Shown here: one piece after another, positions 33,120 through 42,060 of the stretch
Layout: every line of letters begins with the position of its first letter
Position numbering within the stretch: the first letter of the stretch is position 1
NCBI GenBank assembly: GCA_964440115.1
Contig: CAYTPV010000006.1
Span: 186,001 to 250,000 of the forward strand
DNA: 64,000 nt
Direction of reading: 5' to 3'
Source: JAEWWD01 sp964440115
GTDB lineage: Bacteria > Bacillota > Clostridia > Christensenellales > CAG-138
Notes under the pieces: model-generated
Told to the model about the DNA's origin: nothing
Seen by the model: only the letters and a program-made list of their open reading frames with translations
Databases searched by the model: none
Program-made: the position numbers and the translations under genes

Positions 33120-35215
33120 TTTGCGGGCATCTCCTCAGTGCGTATTACGTATTTCCTTCTCTCACGATATTCTTCACGCTTGCCTTTATGGTAGTTCTGT
33201 ACAGGGCGCAGATAGCCGACCACGCGGCTCCACACTTCCGTCTGTCTGCCGCAAATGGGGCAAGTAAATGTTTCCCCGTTGAGATACCCGTGTTCCGGGC
33301 ATACCGAGAAGGTGGGTGTCAGCGACAGATACGGCAGCTTATATCGGTTGAAGGCTTTCTGCAGCAAGCGCTTTGCAATTTCAATATCTTTGATCTGTTC
33401 GCCAAGATACAGGTGCAGTACTGTCCCGCCCGTATACTTGCATTGCAGCTCGTCCTGCAGATCCAGAGTCTCAAATATGTCGTCCGTATAGCCGACAGGG
33501 AGATGCGATGAGTTGGTATAATACGGGACGTCCTCGCCGGCTGTAATAATATCCGGGTAGCGGTCTTTATCCAGCTGCGCAAGCCGGTAGCTCGTTCCCT
33601 CTGCGGGTGTGGCTTCCAGATTATAGAAGTTTCCTGTTTCTTCCTGAATGCGCGCAATCATCTCGCGCATGTAATCCAGCACGTCCAAACCAAACTTCTG
33701 GCCTTCCGGTGTGGTCAGGTCTTTTCCAAGGAAGTTCAGGCTGGCTTCGTTCATGCCAACCAGACCAATTGTGTTAAAATGGTTATACCAATAGTTTCCT
33801 GTACGTTCTTTGATATTTTTCAGGTAATTTGCGGAATAGGGATACATGCCATTGCTTGTCTGATCTTCGATTGTCTTGCGCTTAATCTCCAGACTGTTGC
33901 GGGCAATATTGGTCATACGCCAGAGGCGGCTTCGAAACTCGCTCCAGCTCTTGGAAAGATGGGCGATGCGCGGCAGATTAATCGTAACCACGCCGATTGA
34001 GCCCGTGAGAGGGTTTGAACCAAACAGGCCGCCGCCGCGCTTTCTCAATTCGCTGGTATCCAGCCGCAGACGGCAGCACATGGAAAGTGCATCCTCGGGT
34101 GAAAGGTCGGAATTGACATAGTTAGAGAAATAGGGGATGCCGTATTTACACGTAATCTCCATGAATTTATTTACAACGGGACTATCCCAATCAAACGCGC
34201 GCGTAACGTTGATGGTGGGGATGGGGAAGGTAAACACGCGTCCCTTCTTATCGCCTTCCATCATGACTTCGCAGAACGCGGTATTGAGAATGTCCATTTC
34301 CGGCTGGAATTCTCCGTAGGTCTCCTGCATCTGCTTGCCGCCGATGATGACCGGCGTATCCTTAAGCGTACCAGGAGCTACGATATCAAATGTCAGGTTT
34401 GAAAACGGGCATTGAAAGCCAACGCGCGTAGGCACGTTCAGGTTGAATATGAATTCCTGCAGCGCCTGTTTGACGGTCTTAAAATCCAGATTATCGTACC
34501 GTATGAATGGAGCGCAGTAAGTATCAAACGACGACCACGCCTGTGCGCCTGCGGTTTCTCCCTGCGTCGTAAACGTGGAATTGACAATCTGACCAAGGAA
34601 AGAACGCAGATGCTTGGCGGGCTTTGATTCCACCTTGCCCGGTACGCCTCCGAATCCTTCCATTAATAGCTGCCGCAGGTCCCAGCCGGCGCAATACGGA
34701 CCAAAGAAACCGAGATCGTGCAAATGCAGGTCTCCGGTAACGTGCGCTTGGCGAATTTCCTCAGGGTAAATCTCATGCAGCCAGTACTGCTTGGTGAACG
34801 TTTCGCGGATATAGTTGTTCATGCCGTTGATGGATTTCTGTGCGTTGGCGTTTTCTTTGATGCGCCAATCCATGTCCCCCAGATAATTTGAGAACATCTC
34901 TATGGTAGCGCCAATCAACGCATTTGCCTCGCGTGCGCCGCGGCGTTTTTCGCGATAGAGGATGTATGCTTTCGCAGTGCGCGCATGTCCGTTTTCAATG
35001 AGCACCTTTTCGACGATATCCTGAATGTCTTCCACGTCTACGACAGTGTTTCCATAGCGCAGAGTGGCCATATCGACGACCTGACGGCAAAGCAGTTCGG
35101 CGCGTGACCAATCGTCTCCGCCAACCGCGTTTGCCGCTTTAAAAATGGCCCATGTGATTTTTTCCGGCGTGAAAGGAACGACGGACCCGTCGCGCTTGCG
35201 TATCTTTGTGAGCAT
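33116..35215 (-). CDS. nrdD: Anaerobic (class III) ribonucleoside-triphosphate reductase
   Basis: 699 residues from the ATG at 35213-35215, behind AGGGGGA. N-terminal ATP-cone (TKIRKRDGSVVPFTPEKI, about residues 3-20 onward) for allosteric control, catalytic barrel, a C-terminal zinc site (CPEHG with CPIC, residues ~639-655) and the radical glycine in RVVGYLRP (Gly667). Makes deoxynucleotides without oxygen and is inactivated by oxygen, so the host lives at least partly anaerobically. Transcription is probably controlled by NrdR through the box inside its promoter. Confidence 0.96.
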   Translation of the reverse strand: MLTKIRKRDGSVVPFTPEKITWAIFKAANAVGGDDWSRAELLCRQVVDMATLRYGNTVVDVEDIQDIVEKVLIENGHARTAKAYILYREKRRGAREANALIGATIEMFSNYLGDMDWRIKENANAQKSINGMNNYIRETFTKQYWLHEIYPEEIRQAHVTGDLHLHDLGFFGPYCAGWDLRQLLMEGFGGVPGKVESKPAKHLRSFLGQIVNSTFTTQGETAGAQAWSSFDTYCAPFIRYDNLDFKTVKQALQEFIFNLNVPTRVGFQCPFSNLTFDIVAPGTLKDTPVIIGGKQMQETYGEFQPEMDILNTAFCEVMMEGDKKGRVFTFPIPTINVTRAFDWDSPVVNKFMEITCKYGIPYFSNYVNSDLSPEDALSMCCRLRLDTSELRKRGGGLFGSNPLTGSIGVVTINLPRIAHLSKSWSEFRSRLWRMTNIARNSLEIKRKTIEDQTSNGMYPYSANYLKNIKERTGNYWYNHFNTIGLVGMNEASLNFLGKDLTTPEGQKFGLDVLDYMREMIARIQEETGNFYNLEATPAEGTSYRLAQLDKDRYPDIITAGEDVPYYTNSSHLPVGYTDDIFETLDLQDELQCKYTGGTVLHLYLGEQIKDIEIAKRLLQKAFNRYKLPYLSLTPTFSVCPEHGYLNGETFTCPICGRQTEVWSRVVGYLRPVQNYHKGKREEYRERRKYVIRTEEMPAK

Positions 35216-35261
35216 GCTTTTCCCCCTGTAGAATATCAAGATATGGGTCGCTACGAAAAAT

Positions 35262-35290
35262 ATGATACAACATATTGTGTATCGTGTCAA
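35262..35290 (-). promoter_or_regulatory. nrdDG promoter with NrdR box
   Basis: Minus-strand TTGACA (35285-35290), 17-base spacer, TATCAT (35262-35267). The spacer and -10 contain ACACAATATGTTGTAT (35265-35280), matching the NrdR consensus ACACWATATATWGTGT at 14 of 16 positions. Binding there would block RNA polymerase. NrdR sites usually occur in pairs; I see only a weak second candidate near 35230. Confidence 0.72.
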
Positions 35291-35330
35291 TTCCAAATGG
35301 AAAATTATCCATAATTTCGGATTATATAAG

Positions 35331-35358
35331 ACTGGGACGGCATAGCTGCCGCCCCAGT
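35331..35358 (-). terminator. Terminator of the lysine transporter operon
   Basis: ACTGGGxCGGCA arms pair with TGCCGxCCCAGT around a TAGC loop. The T tract beyond it on the minus strand is poor, so termination may be partial. Confidence 0.6.
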
Positions 35359-35401
35359 TCAAACGCTTTTTAGATTATCGAAATTATTATTCGAATATGC
35401 T

Positions 35402-36148
35402 TTACAGATCCGTAGGGCGAAGCACCCTGCGCAGAAACTCCTTCGTACGCGGCTGGCTTGGATGATTGAATATAACTTCGGGTGCGTCATCCTCAACAAT
35501 GACGCCTTCATCCATAAATACCACTCGATGAGCCACATCCCGTGCAAAAGCCATCTCATGCGTAACCACCAGCATGGTCAGGCCGCTTTTCGCGAGATCC
35601 TGCATGACAATGAGTACGTCGCCAACCATTTCCGGGTCAAGTGCGGATGTCGGTTCGTCAAACAACAGTACTTCAGGGTCCATACACAGTGCCCGCGCGA
35701 TGGCAACGCGCTGTTTCTGTCCACCGGATAGCTGACCGGGTTTTGCGTTGCAATAGGGAAGCATGCCGACTTTTTCCAAATACAGCTTTGCTTTCTGCTC
35801 GCTTTCCTCACGGCTTCGCTTGAGTACCTTCATTTGCCCAACTATACAATTCTGCAGCGCAGTCATGTTGTAAAAAAGATTGAACTGCTGAAATACCATG
35901 CCAACCCGCGCACGATACTCGGCAACCTGAAAACTGCGGTCCTGTATGTTCTTCCCGTGGAATAGTATTGACCCGCCTGTAGGCCGTTCCAGCAGATTGA
36001 TGCAGCGCAGGAGTGTACTTTTCCCTGAACCCGACGCACCGATAATACAGACCACATCCCCGGGAGAAACGGAAAAATCGATGTCCCTGAGAACGGTATG
36101 TGCGCCGAAGTCCTTTTTAAGATGCTGCACTTCAATGTTGTAAGCCAT
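35402..36148 (-). CDS. Polar amino-acid ABC transporter ATPase (probable lysine uptake)
   Basis: 248 residues, GlnQ/HisP type: Walker A GASGSGKSTLLR, signature LSGGQKQRVAIARAL, Walker B VLLFDEPTSALDPEMV, and the H-loop VTHEM. Energises uptake by the adjacent permease. Its start overlaps the permease stop (TAATG). The lysine riboswitch upstream of the operon argues that lysine is the substrate. Confidence 0.92.
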   Translation of the reverse strand: MAYNIEVQHLKKDFGAHTVLRDIDFSVSPGDVVCIIGASGSGKSTLLRCINLLERPTGGSILFHGKNIQDRSFQVAEYRARVGMVFQQFNLFYNMTALQNCIVGQMKVLKRSREESEQKAKLYLEKVGMLPYCNAKPGQLSGGQKQRVAIARALCMDPEVLLFDEPTSALDPEMVGDVLIVMQDLAKSGLTMLVVTHEMAFARDVAHRVVFMDEGVIVEDDAPEVIFNHPSQPRTKEFLRRVLRPTDL

Positions 36149-36939
36149 TATCGTGCACCGCCTTCCTGTGCTGTTTTGGGCTTGAGTATTGCGCTTACGT
36201 CAGTCTGCGAGCCGTGCACGATGGTGTAGCTCTTAGGCCCATCCATTCGTTTTTCAATCAGTCGCAGTATTCTCGTGGTGGTAAATGTGAGTATCAGATA
36301 AATAACCGCCGCAATAAAGAACGATTCAAAATATTTATAATAAGTACCGGCAGCGGATTTTGCGGTGAAGAAGAGTTCCGTCACCGAGATAACGTTCAGT
36401 ACGGAGCTGTCTTTGATATTGACGACAAATTCATTGCCGATCGATGGCATGATGTTTCGTATAGCTTGCGGCAACACGACATTTGACATTGTCTGCCAGT
36501 GGGTCATGCCGAGCGAGTGTGCGCCCTCTGTTTGTCCGTTGTCCACGGAAATAATGCCGCCGCGTATGATTTCCGCCATATACGCTCCTGTGTTAATGGA
36601 GATGATGACAATTGCCGCTGTCAGTGCAGGCATATCAAGCCCCATATACTGCTGTGCGCCATAGTAAATGACCATCGCCTGCACGATCATGGGCGTGCCG
36701 CGGAATACTTCGATATATGTTGAAAGTATGGCGCGCATTATTTTAATGAGTACCTTTTTATGTATGCCATCCTCTGGCCGTAACGGGATAGCCCGTGCAA
36801 CAGCCACGAGCAAGCCAATCACAAACCCCAGAATGGTGCCTGTGATGGCCACAAGCATGGTTGTGCCCATACCTTTGAGAAATAAGGAGCCGTACTTTTC
36901 TAATAAAAGTCCAACCCAGCCGAAAAATGTAGTGGGCAT
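36148..36939 (-). CDS. Polar amino-acid ABC transporter permease (probable lysine uptake)
   Basis: 263 residues from the ATG at 36937-36939, with GGAGGT 9 bases upstream; a GTG three codons earlier is too close to the site. His/Glu/Gln-type permease: about five membrane helices, EVFRGTPMIVQ (around residue 90) and the EAA coupling loop EGAHSLGMTHWQTMSNVVLPQ. Middle gene between the binding protein and the ATPase. Confidence 0.92.
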   Translation of the reverse strand: MPTTFFGWVGLLLEKYGSLFLKGMGTTMLVAITGTILGFVIGLLVAVARAIPLRPEDGIHKKVLIKIMRAILSTYIEVFRGTPMIVQAMVIYYGAQQYMGLDMPALTAAIVIISINTGAYMAEIIRGGIISVDNGQTEGAHSLGMTHWQTMSNVVLPQAIRNIMPSIGNEFVVNIKDSSVLNVISVTELFFTAKSAAGTYYKYFESFFIAAVIYLILTFTTTRILRLIEKRMDGPKSYTIVHGSQTDVSAILKPKTAQEGGAR

Positions 36940-37068
36940 ATGCGTCACACCTCCAACATACTTTCAGCCGCACTGTATAAGCACGGCCTGGCCGCAATTC
37001 CTGCAGCGAATCAGACAAAAATGATCTGCTGCAGGAACAGTTCTCCTGCAGCAGATTTGAAGCGGGAG

Positions 37069-37962
37069 TTACTCAGCCAAAGGCTGGTTTGCAAGAGCGG
37101 TCTGCATCATTTCAAGCCGCTGTTCTTCCGAAATTCCTTTGATGATCTCATCAATCTTGGTATGGTCGGAATTCTTGGGCAGGCCGACAGCAATGGCTAT
37201 ATCGCCGGGGGAAGCCTCAAAACCCTTGCCCGCTTCGAAAGCCACATAGGTTAAATCCGGGTTGGCGGCAATGGCGGACATAGCGCCGGGACGTTCGGAA
37301 ATATAACCATCCACTTTTCCGGAGGTCAGAGCGACGATCATGGCGGGGAATGTATCCATAGGTGTCTGGTGCTGCACGTTCGGAATTTGATCAATCACAG
37401 TATCATGTACGGTATTGAGCTGGCCAACGATCTTCGCCCCGGAGAAATCGGCAAGGCTCTTTGCGGAAGCAAAAGCGCTGTCCTTCTTTACGACGATGAC
37501 GAGGTCGCTGGTGTAATAGGGTTCTGAAAAATCAATAGTTACTTTACGATCCTCACGCGGGCTCATACCTGCGATGATGGCGTCGATCTTACCGGCAAGA
37601 AGGGCAGGGATGAGGCCGTCCCATTCGATCTTGTGGACTTCCAGCTCGCGGCCAAGCCCCTGCGCGATGATCTTGGCAATCTGGATGTCGTAGCCGTCCG
37701 CATATCCACCTTCAAAGATGGGGACGCTGCTTTGGGTTGCTTCTGTCTGCGTCCAGTTGAAAGGTGCATAGTTGCATTCGAGGCCGATTCGGAAGGGACC
37801 CTCCGCAGGCGCTGTCGTGGCATCAGCAGGCGCGGCGGTTTGGACGGGGGCAGCGGGTGCGGCGCTTTCTGCAGCCGGAGTTTGCGTTGCAGCGGGCGCT
37901 GCACAGGCCGCAAGGCTAAGGCACATGCTCAGAATGAGCAGCAGAGCAAGGATCTTCTTCAT
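37069..37962 (-). CDS. Amino-acid ABC transporter binding lipoprotein (probable lysine uptake)
   Basis: 297 residues from the ATG at 37960-37962, behind AGGAGG. Lipoprotein signal with lipobox SLAAC (Cys20), an Ala/Pro/Thr linker to ~residue 55, then a family 3 solute-binding fold (LECNYAPFNWT, GYDIQIAKIIAQGLG, DAIIAGMSPREDRK, IDFSEPYYTSD). Captures the amino acid outside the membrane for the permease. First gene after the lysine riboswitch. Confidence 0.93.
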   Translation of the reverse strand: MKKILALLLILSMCLSLAACAAPAATQTPAAESAAPAAPVQTAAPADATTAPAEGPFRIGLECNYAPFNWTQTEATQSSVPIFEGGYADGYDIQIAKIIAQGLGRELEVHKIEWDGLIPALLAGKIDAIIAGMSPREDRKVTIDFSEPYYTSDLVIVVKKDSAFASAKSLADFSGAKIVGQLNTVHDTVIDQIPNVQHQTPMDTFPAMIVALTSGKVDGYISERPGAMSAIAANPDLTYVAFEAGKGFEASPGDIAIAVGLPKNSDHTKIDEIIKGISEEQRLEMMQTALANQPLAE

Positions 37963-37990
37963 TTTCTTTCCTCCTAAAAATAGAGTAGTA

Positions 37991-38024
37991 AAACAAAAGC
38001 GGCCGGAGCACAAACTCCAGCCGC
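37991..38024 (-). terminator. Riboswitch-controlled terminator
   Basis: GCGGCTGGAG and CTCCGGCCGC arms (38024-38015 and 38008-37999) with a six-base loop, then TTTTGTTTT. It lies between the lysine aptamer and the binding-protein gene, so lysine should cause premature termination. Confidence 0.88.
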
Positions 38025-38061
38025 CTGTTACACAAAGCTATGTGTTGTTGGCAAAACCGAA

Positions 38062-38238
38062 GATAGCGCTCCACAATTCCCCGTTTGGGGGACTGTGACA
38101 GTCGACGAGATTTTTTCCCGTCAACCAGCGACGTGCCGCTCAAGCCAACACACCGCTTCGGCGAATCACCCTTTCGCAGAACTTCTTTGTTCCTTGAGGA
38201 ACTCGTTCCTGGTACTGATGAGATTCGCGCCTCTATCC
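38062..38238 (-). ncRNA. Lysine riboswitch (L box)
   Basis: The 177-base aptamer shows the L-box conserved segments in order: GATAGAGGCGCGAA at the 5' side of P1/P2, then CATCAGTA, AAAGGGTGATTCGCCGAAGC, GCTGG, GACTGTCACAG, and closing GGAGCGCTATC. The end segments pair as P1 (GATAG with CTATC). A promoter lies upstream and a terminator downstream, the standard off-switch layout. Lysine riboswitches in Firmicutes control lysine synthesis or transport genes. Confidence 0.92.
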
Positions 38239-38270
38239 AATTCGAAAGGTTACCCTATCGAATTGTTGCC

Positions 38271-38299
38271 ATTATCGTACATATGTGCAAAAATGTCAA
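38271..38299 (-). promoter_or_regulatory. Promoter of the lysine riboswitch/transporter operon
   Basis: Minus-strand TTGACA (38294-38299), 17-base spacer, GATAAT (38271-38276); transcription should start about 25 bases before the aptamer. Confidence 0.8.
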
Positions 38300-38335
38300 G
38301 CAGTCATTCCTGACAATTTTACACAATACTGCACC

Positions 38336-39901
38336 TCAGGCGATATCCATACTATGCAGAACATTTCTGCAGCAAAGTACTAGCAGCAGGGAGATCGCAA
38401 CATTCCAGGCCGCAAACAGGAGGTATCCAAGTGATCCTGTTCCGAAAACAATCGAAGCCACAACGATGCCTGGCACAACAAGAAGCAACAGCAGCATGAT
38501 ATACACGAACATGATAAGCATGGTGTTGCGATTGCTTCCGAGTATTCTTTCTACCAGCACCATACCCGCCGTATACAGTATGGAAATGCTCGCATATGTC
38601 AGCCACGCAGCAAGGCTCTCCGCTGGCGTACGATGCAGAAGAATGAAAATGAGGGCGCCAAATACCAGCCCATCAACAGCGGCCTTTATAGTCTGGGGAA
38701 GAAGTACGGCAATGAGCTTGCGAAATGCGCTGGGCGGCGCAAGATACAGAACCGGATAGTTTAGTTCCTTTGCTATTCCACTTTTCAAATTCAGAAAAAT
38801 CATGACCCACGCCGTCATGCCAAATACGCCCCAGAGGCCTGCATGGGCAAGCATATCCGCGTCAAAGACAATCATACTCAGCAGCGGGCAAGCCGCAGCG
38901 CTCAACGTGGTGATATCGAAAAGCAGTACTCCGCTCCTCGATTGCTCGCGAAACAGCTTGCCGGTAAAAGCGAGAGCACCGTTCCCCCACAACGGGCCTT
39001 GTTCACGATTGACTTTTCGTACCGTTTCTCCTGCGGCAGAAGAGAGCCTGCCGGCTTTTGCGTCTTCCTTTATCTGGCTTGCTCTTTCTGCTGCAACGAG
39101 TACATCTTCAAAGAAATCCATATCTGTACGCTGAAGCAGCATAGTGAAACATATCGCGCTGATGCACATCAATGCTGCGAAAAGGAGAGCGCCCCAAAGC
39201 CGGTACTCTGTAATAGCAATGGCAAGACCCCGCGACCAGCCGATTACGGGTACATAATCCCACGCATCCGAACCAAAAAAGGATGCCAGAGATTCGCGGA
39301 TCGAATTGCCGTTCCGTATAAAAAACAAAACAAACAGTATGAGAAGCGCAGCGAACGATGCGCTAAACACATTGTTGACACGCTTTCTTCTGGCGGGAGA
39401 CCCGGCGCTGTATGCATACAGGCACGCGGATAGAATATGGAGTGTGATGCCAAGAATGACGTAAGCCACCATGAGCCCCAGCAGTGCCATTCCGTCAAGT
39501 CCCGCCAAACGTCGGATGTTCGGATATTGAAACAGCAAAAACACGGAGGCAAACAGCATAATGCCAGCCTGTCTTGCAATACCGCTCAACAATATGGTGC
39601 GCGGGTTGACGGGTGAAGTAAACAGCAGCCCGACATCCGGCATAGAGAAAAGAGCTGTACCCTGTTTGAGACCGTTATAAATAGATAATCCGGCAATAAA
39701 CAGGAATACGCCAACGAGTGCCGCTGCATAGCCGTGTACATTCCGCACGGCAGCAGTACTGCTTTGCGTATACGATATAGTCAGCGACCAAATCAGAAAT
39801 ACGGCAAGCAGGAGATAAAGTATCAGCTGGACAGGTTTTTTGAGTACCTGCAGAATACCGTTTCGAATGGATCTTCGCCACAGATACCAGATGGCTCTCA
39901 T
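38336..39901 (-). CDS. ABC exporter membrane protein
   Basis: 521 residues with roughly twelve hydrophobic segments spread over the length and a soluble loop near residues 270-310. Matches the 'putative ABC exporter' membrane family of Firmicutes. Its start overlaps the upstream ATPase stop by four bases (ATGA), so the two form a transporter. The exported substrate is unknown; no peptide or antibiotic genes lie nearby. Confidence 0.78.
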   Translation of the reverse strand: MRAIWYLWRRSIRNGILQVLKKPVQLILYLLLAVFLIWSLTISYTQSSTAAVRNVHGYAAALVGVFLFIAGLSIYNGLKQGTALFSMPDVGLLFTSPVNPRTILLSGIARQAGIMLFASVFLLFQYPNIRRLAGLDGMALLGLMVAYVILGITLHILSACLYAYSAGSPARRKRVNNVFSASFAALLILFVLFFIRNGNSIRESLASFFGSDAWDYVPVIGWSRGLAIAITEYRLWGALLFAALMCISAICFTMLLQRTDMDFFEDVLVAAERASQIKEDAKAGRLSSAAGETVRKVNREQGPLWGNGALAFTGKLFREQSRSGVLLFDITTLSAAACPLLSMIVFDADMLAHAGLWGVFGMTAWVMIFLNLKSGIAKELNYPVLYLAPPSAFRKLIAVLLPQTIKAAVDGLVFGALIFILLHRTPAESLAAWLTYASISILYTAGMVLVERILGSNRNTMLIMFVYIMLLLLLVVPGIVVASIVFGTGSLGYLLFAAWNVAISLLLVLCCRNVLHSMDIA

Positions 39902-40602
39902 TTGCCGCCCTCCGTAACTTCAAAAAACAGATCCTCGAGCGATTCTCCGCTGTTGATCATCTGCATCCTGTCTCGTTCTGCGGCGATCTTGCCTTGTACG
40001 AGTATCAGAATCCTGTCCCAAATATCTTCCACACTGTCCAGCAGGTGGGTGGAAATCAACACGGCGGTGCCTTTATCGCGTTCTTCCGTTATCACCTGCT
40101 TGAGCGCTTTGATTGCATGGGGATCTAAACCCACCATCGGTTCGTCGACCAGCAGTACTTTGGGCTGTGTCAGCAGCGCGCAGCAAAGGCTTACCTTTTG
40201 CTGCATGCCCTTGCTCAGTTCCTTGCCCAGTTTTTTTCGCTTATCCTGCAGTTCAAATCTATCCATCAGATCATCTGCGCGGGCTTTCCAGCCATCGTTG
40301 AGATCATAGGCGCGCGCGATGAATTCCATATGCTCGTCCACGGTCAATAACCCGTAAACCGCGGGGCTCTCCGGCACATAGCCCAATATCCGTTTCGCTT
40401 CGGCAGATTTGTTGGGGTGGTTATCTATTGTGATATTACCCGAAAAACGAAGCAGACCTGCCATGGCTTTGATGGCAGTCGATTTACCAGCGCCGTTCGG
40501 ACCGGCAAGAACGGTAATTGCTCCGGCTGGGACGGAAAATGTCAGCATGTCGTTAGCGATTACTTTCCCGTATTTTTTTGTCAGGTTATCCACATTAAGC
40601 AT
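39898..40602 (-). CDS. ABC transporter ATP-binding protein
   Basis: 234 residues: Walker A GPNGAGKSTAIK, signature LSKGMQQKVSLCCAL, Walker B VLLVDEPMVGLDP, H-loop STHLLDSVE. The LSKGMQQ variant is typical of exporters of the CcmA/NatA type. Partner of the overlapping membrane protein gene. Confidence 0.92.
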   Translation of the reverse strand: MLNVDNLTKKYGKVIANDMLTFSVPAGAITVLAGPNGAGKSTAIKAMAGLLRFSGNITIDNHPNKSAEAKRILGYVPESPAVYGLLTVDEHMEFIARAYDLNDGWKARADDLMDRFELQDKRKKLGKELSKGMQQKVSLCCALLTQPKVLLVDEPMVGLDPHAIKALKQVITEERDKGTAVLISTHLLDSVEDIWDRILILVQGKIAAERDRMQMINSGESLEDLFFEVTEGGK

Positions 40603-40707
40603 TGGTATATTCCTCTACAATAATATTTTTCCATGTTTAGAAAGTATAGCATATTGGCGCATATAAAAATAGGTTGCGGCAGCGTTAAGCCGCATCTGGC
40701 TCTCACC

Positions 40708-40735
40708 AATATCCTGAGACTGGCATACCATACAG
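40708..40735 (+). promoter_or_regulatory. Possible sigma-E-type promoter of cotJ
   Basis: AATATC (about 40708-40713) and CATACAG (40729-40735) with a 15-base spacer resemble the mother-cell sigma-E consensus, 70 bases before cotJA. B. subtilis cotJ depends on sigma-E, but the match here is loose. Confidence 0.3.
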
Positions 40736-40804
40736 CAGATGCCGGTCGCCCGCGCGCCTGTCTTAGCGGCCGAATGCCCGATGCAAACAAGGAGGAAAAC
40801 CCAT

Positions 40805-41071
40805 ATGTACCAAAAAAAGAATACGATGGGTAGCTGCTGCTTCAAACCATGTGGCTGCCAATTGAATCCTTTGGATGTGAAGAATACTCTTGTGGCAGGT
40901 TACGCCTGCGAAACATGCAAAAGCTGTGGTGACACATGCGTCGAGGAGCAGGGGTGCCTTCTCGCCACCGCGTATATCGCAGATCAGATGTATAAAGCGG
41001 GATATTGTCCCAACGAAGCGCTCTGTCAGGGCACACTGTTCCCCGAACTCGTGCGCCCTTATATGAGTTAA
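40805..41071 (+). CDS. cotJA: Spore coat protein CotJA
   Basis: 88 residues from the ATG at 40805, behind AAGGAGG. The C-terminal half carries the CotJA hallmark LATAYIADQMYKAGYCPNEAL followed by GTLFPELVRPY (motifs given in part). The N-terminal half is unusually rich in cysteine (CCFKPCGC, CETCKSCGDTC), beyond what I expect for CotJA, perhaps for metal binding or coat crosslinking. Made in the mother cell and assembled into the inner coat with CotJB and CotJC. Confidence 0.85.
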   Translation: MYQKKNTMGSCCFKPCGCQLNPLDVKNTLVAGYACETCKSCGDTCVEEQGCLLATAYIADQMYKAGYCPNEALCQGTLFPELVRPYMS

Positions 41072-41083
41072 GGAGGCAGGACC

Positions 41084-41332
41084 ATGGATGCAAAGCAACA
41101 AGCCCTTCTGATGAAGATCAGCGAATGTGAATTTGTCTGTGTCGAACTGAACCTTTACCTGGATACGCATCCCAAGGATAAGGATGCGCGTGACGATTAT
41201 TTCTGCTACAGCAAAAAGCTCGCAGAACTGATCGGAAAATATGAGGAATGTTATGGGCCGCTGCTTGGTTTTGGACACTCTCCCACGGACGTCGGGTGCT
41301 GGGTCTGTTCGAAGTGGCCGTGGCAACTGTAA
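41084..41332 (+). CDS. cotJB: Spore coat protein CotJB
   Basis: 82 residues, the normal CotJB size. Conserved features: FVCVELNLYLDTHPKDKDA, CYGPLLGFG and the closing WPWQL. Gaps of 12 bases on both sides and AAGGAGG sites place it firmly in the cotJ operon. Confidence 0.93.
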   Translation: MDAKQQALLMKISECEFVCVELNLYLDTHPKDKDARDDYFCYSKKLAELIGKYEECYGPLLGFGHSPTDVGCWVCSKWPWQL

Positions 41333-41344
41333 GGAGGCTCTGCT

Positions 41345-41935
41345 ATGTGGATCTATGAGAAAAAACTGCAGTACCCTGTGAAGATTACCTGCCCTGATGT
41401 GCGAATGGCGAAACTGCTGATGGCGCAGTATGGCGGCCCGGATTCCGAACTTGCCGCCGGCCTTCGTTATCTGACACAGCGTTTTTCCATGCCAAATAAC
41501 TGTTGCCGTGCAACGGTAAATGATATCGGCACGGAAGAATTAGCCCATTGGGAAATGATTGGAACGATGATTTATCAGTGCATGCGCGGCGCAAGCATGG
41601 CTGAGCTGACAGCAGCTGGCCTGGCTGGATACTATACCATGCACAACCATGGAGTGTATCCGGTAAACCCGGATGGCGTGCCATTTACCGCAAGCTATGT
41701 ACAGTGTACGGGTGACCCGATCGCTGATTTGACAGAGGATATGGCAGCCGAACAGAAAGCGCGCGCTACCTACGAACACCTTATGAATATGACGGATAAC
41801 CCGGACATCATCGATCCCCTTCGCTTCTTGCGGCAGCGCGAAGTGGTGCATTTCCAGCGCTTTGGTGAGTGCCTGATGATAGTGCAGGAAATGCAGTGCC
41901 AAAAACGTATGACACGCGAAGGGCGCTGCAGCTGA
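41345..41935 (+). CDS. cotJC: Spore coat protein CotJC (manganese-catalase family)
   Basis: 196 residues. Four-helix manganese-catalase fold with Glu/His ligand candidates in DIGTEELAHWEMI and LRQREVVHFQRF. MWIYEKKLQYPVKI is the classic CotJC start. May detoxify peroxide in the spore coat or act structurally. Last gene of cotJABC; no strong plus-strand terminator follows. Confidence 0.95.
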   Translation: MWIYEKKLQYPVKITCPDVRMAKLLMAQYGGPDSELAAGLRYLTQRFSMPNNCCRATVNDIGTEELAHWEMIGTMIYQCMRGASMAELTAAGLAGYYTMHNHGVYPVNPDGVPFTASYVQCTGDPIADLTEDMAAEQKARATYEHLMNMTDNPDIIDPLRFLRQREVVHFQRFGECLMIVQEMQCQKRMTREGRCS

Positions 41936-41957
41936 AGCATTACATAAAACAAATAAC

Positions 41958-41992
41958 AAAAAAGAACGGCTGCCGGTTTCCGGCAGCCGTTC
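41958..41992 (-). terminator. Terminator of the RsiV-like gene
   Basis: Thirteen-base arms GAACGGCTGCCGG and CCGGCAGCCGTTC with a three-base loop, followed by six T on the minus strand. The same hairpin lies 29 bases past cotJC and may slow transcription there as well. Confidence 0.88.
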
Positions 41993-42060
41993 AGTAGTTA
42001 AAACGGGCTAGGATGTTGCGCTCCTGCGGCATCCCACGCCGCTGATCATGGCGGAAATAT

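Larger units (their letters stand above)
37963..38335 (-). other. Regulated leader region of the lysine transporter operon
   Basis: This gene-free stretch holds, in transcription order, the promoter (38294-38271), the lysine riboswitch aptamer (38238-38062), its terminator (38024-37991) and the ribosome binding site of the binding-protein gene. The remaining 36 bases at 38300-38335 separate it from the ABC exporter gene. Confidence 0.8.

Noticed and set aside
38336..40602. ABC exporter as part of an antibiotic or bacteriocin cluster
   Set aside because: No precursor peptide, modification enzyme or immunity gene is found on either side.
40763..41326. 187-codon minus-strand frame opposite cotJA and cotJB
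   Set aside because: The plus-strand cotJ genes each have strong ribosome binding sites and family motifs; this is a shadow.
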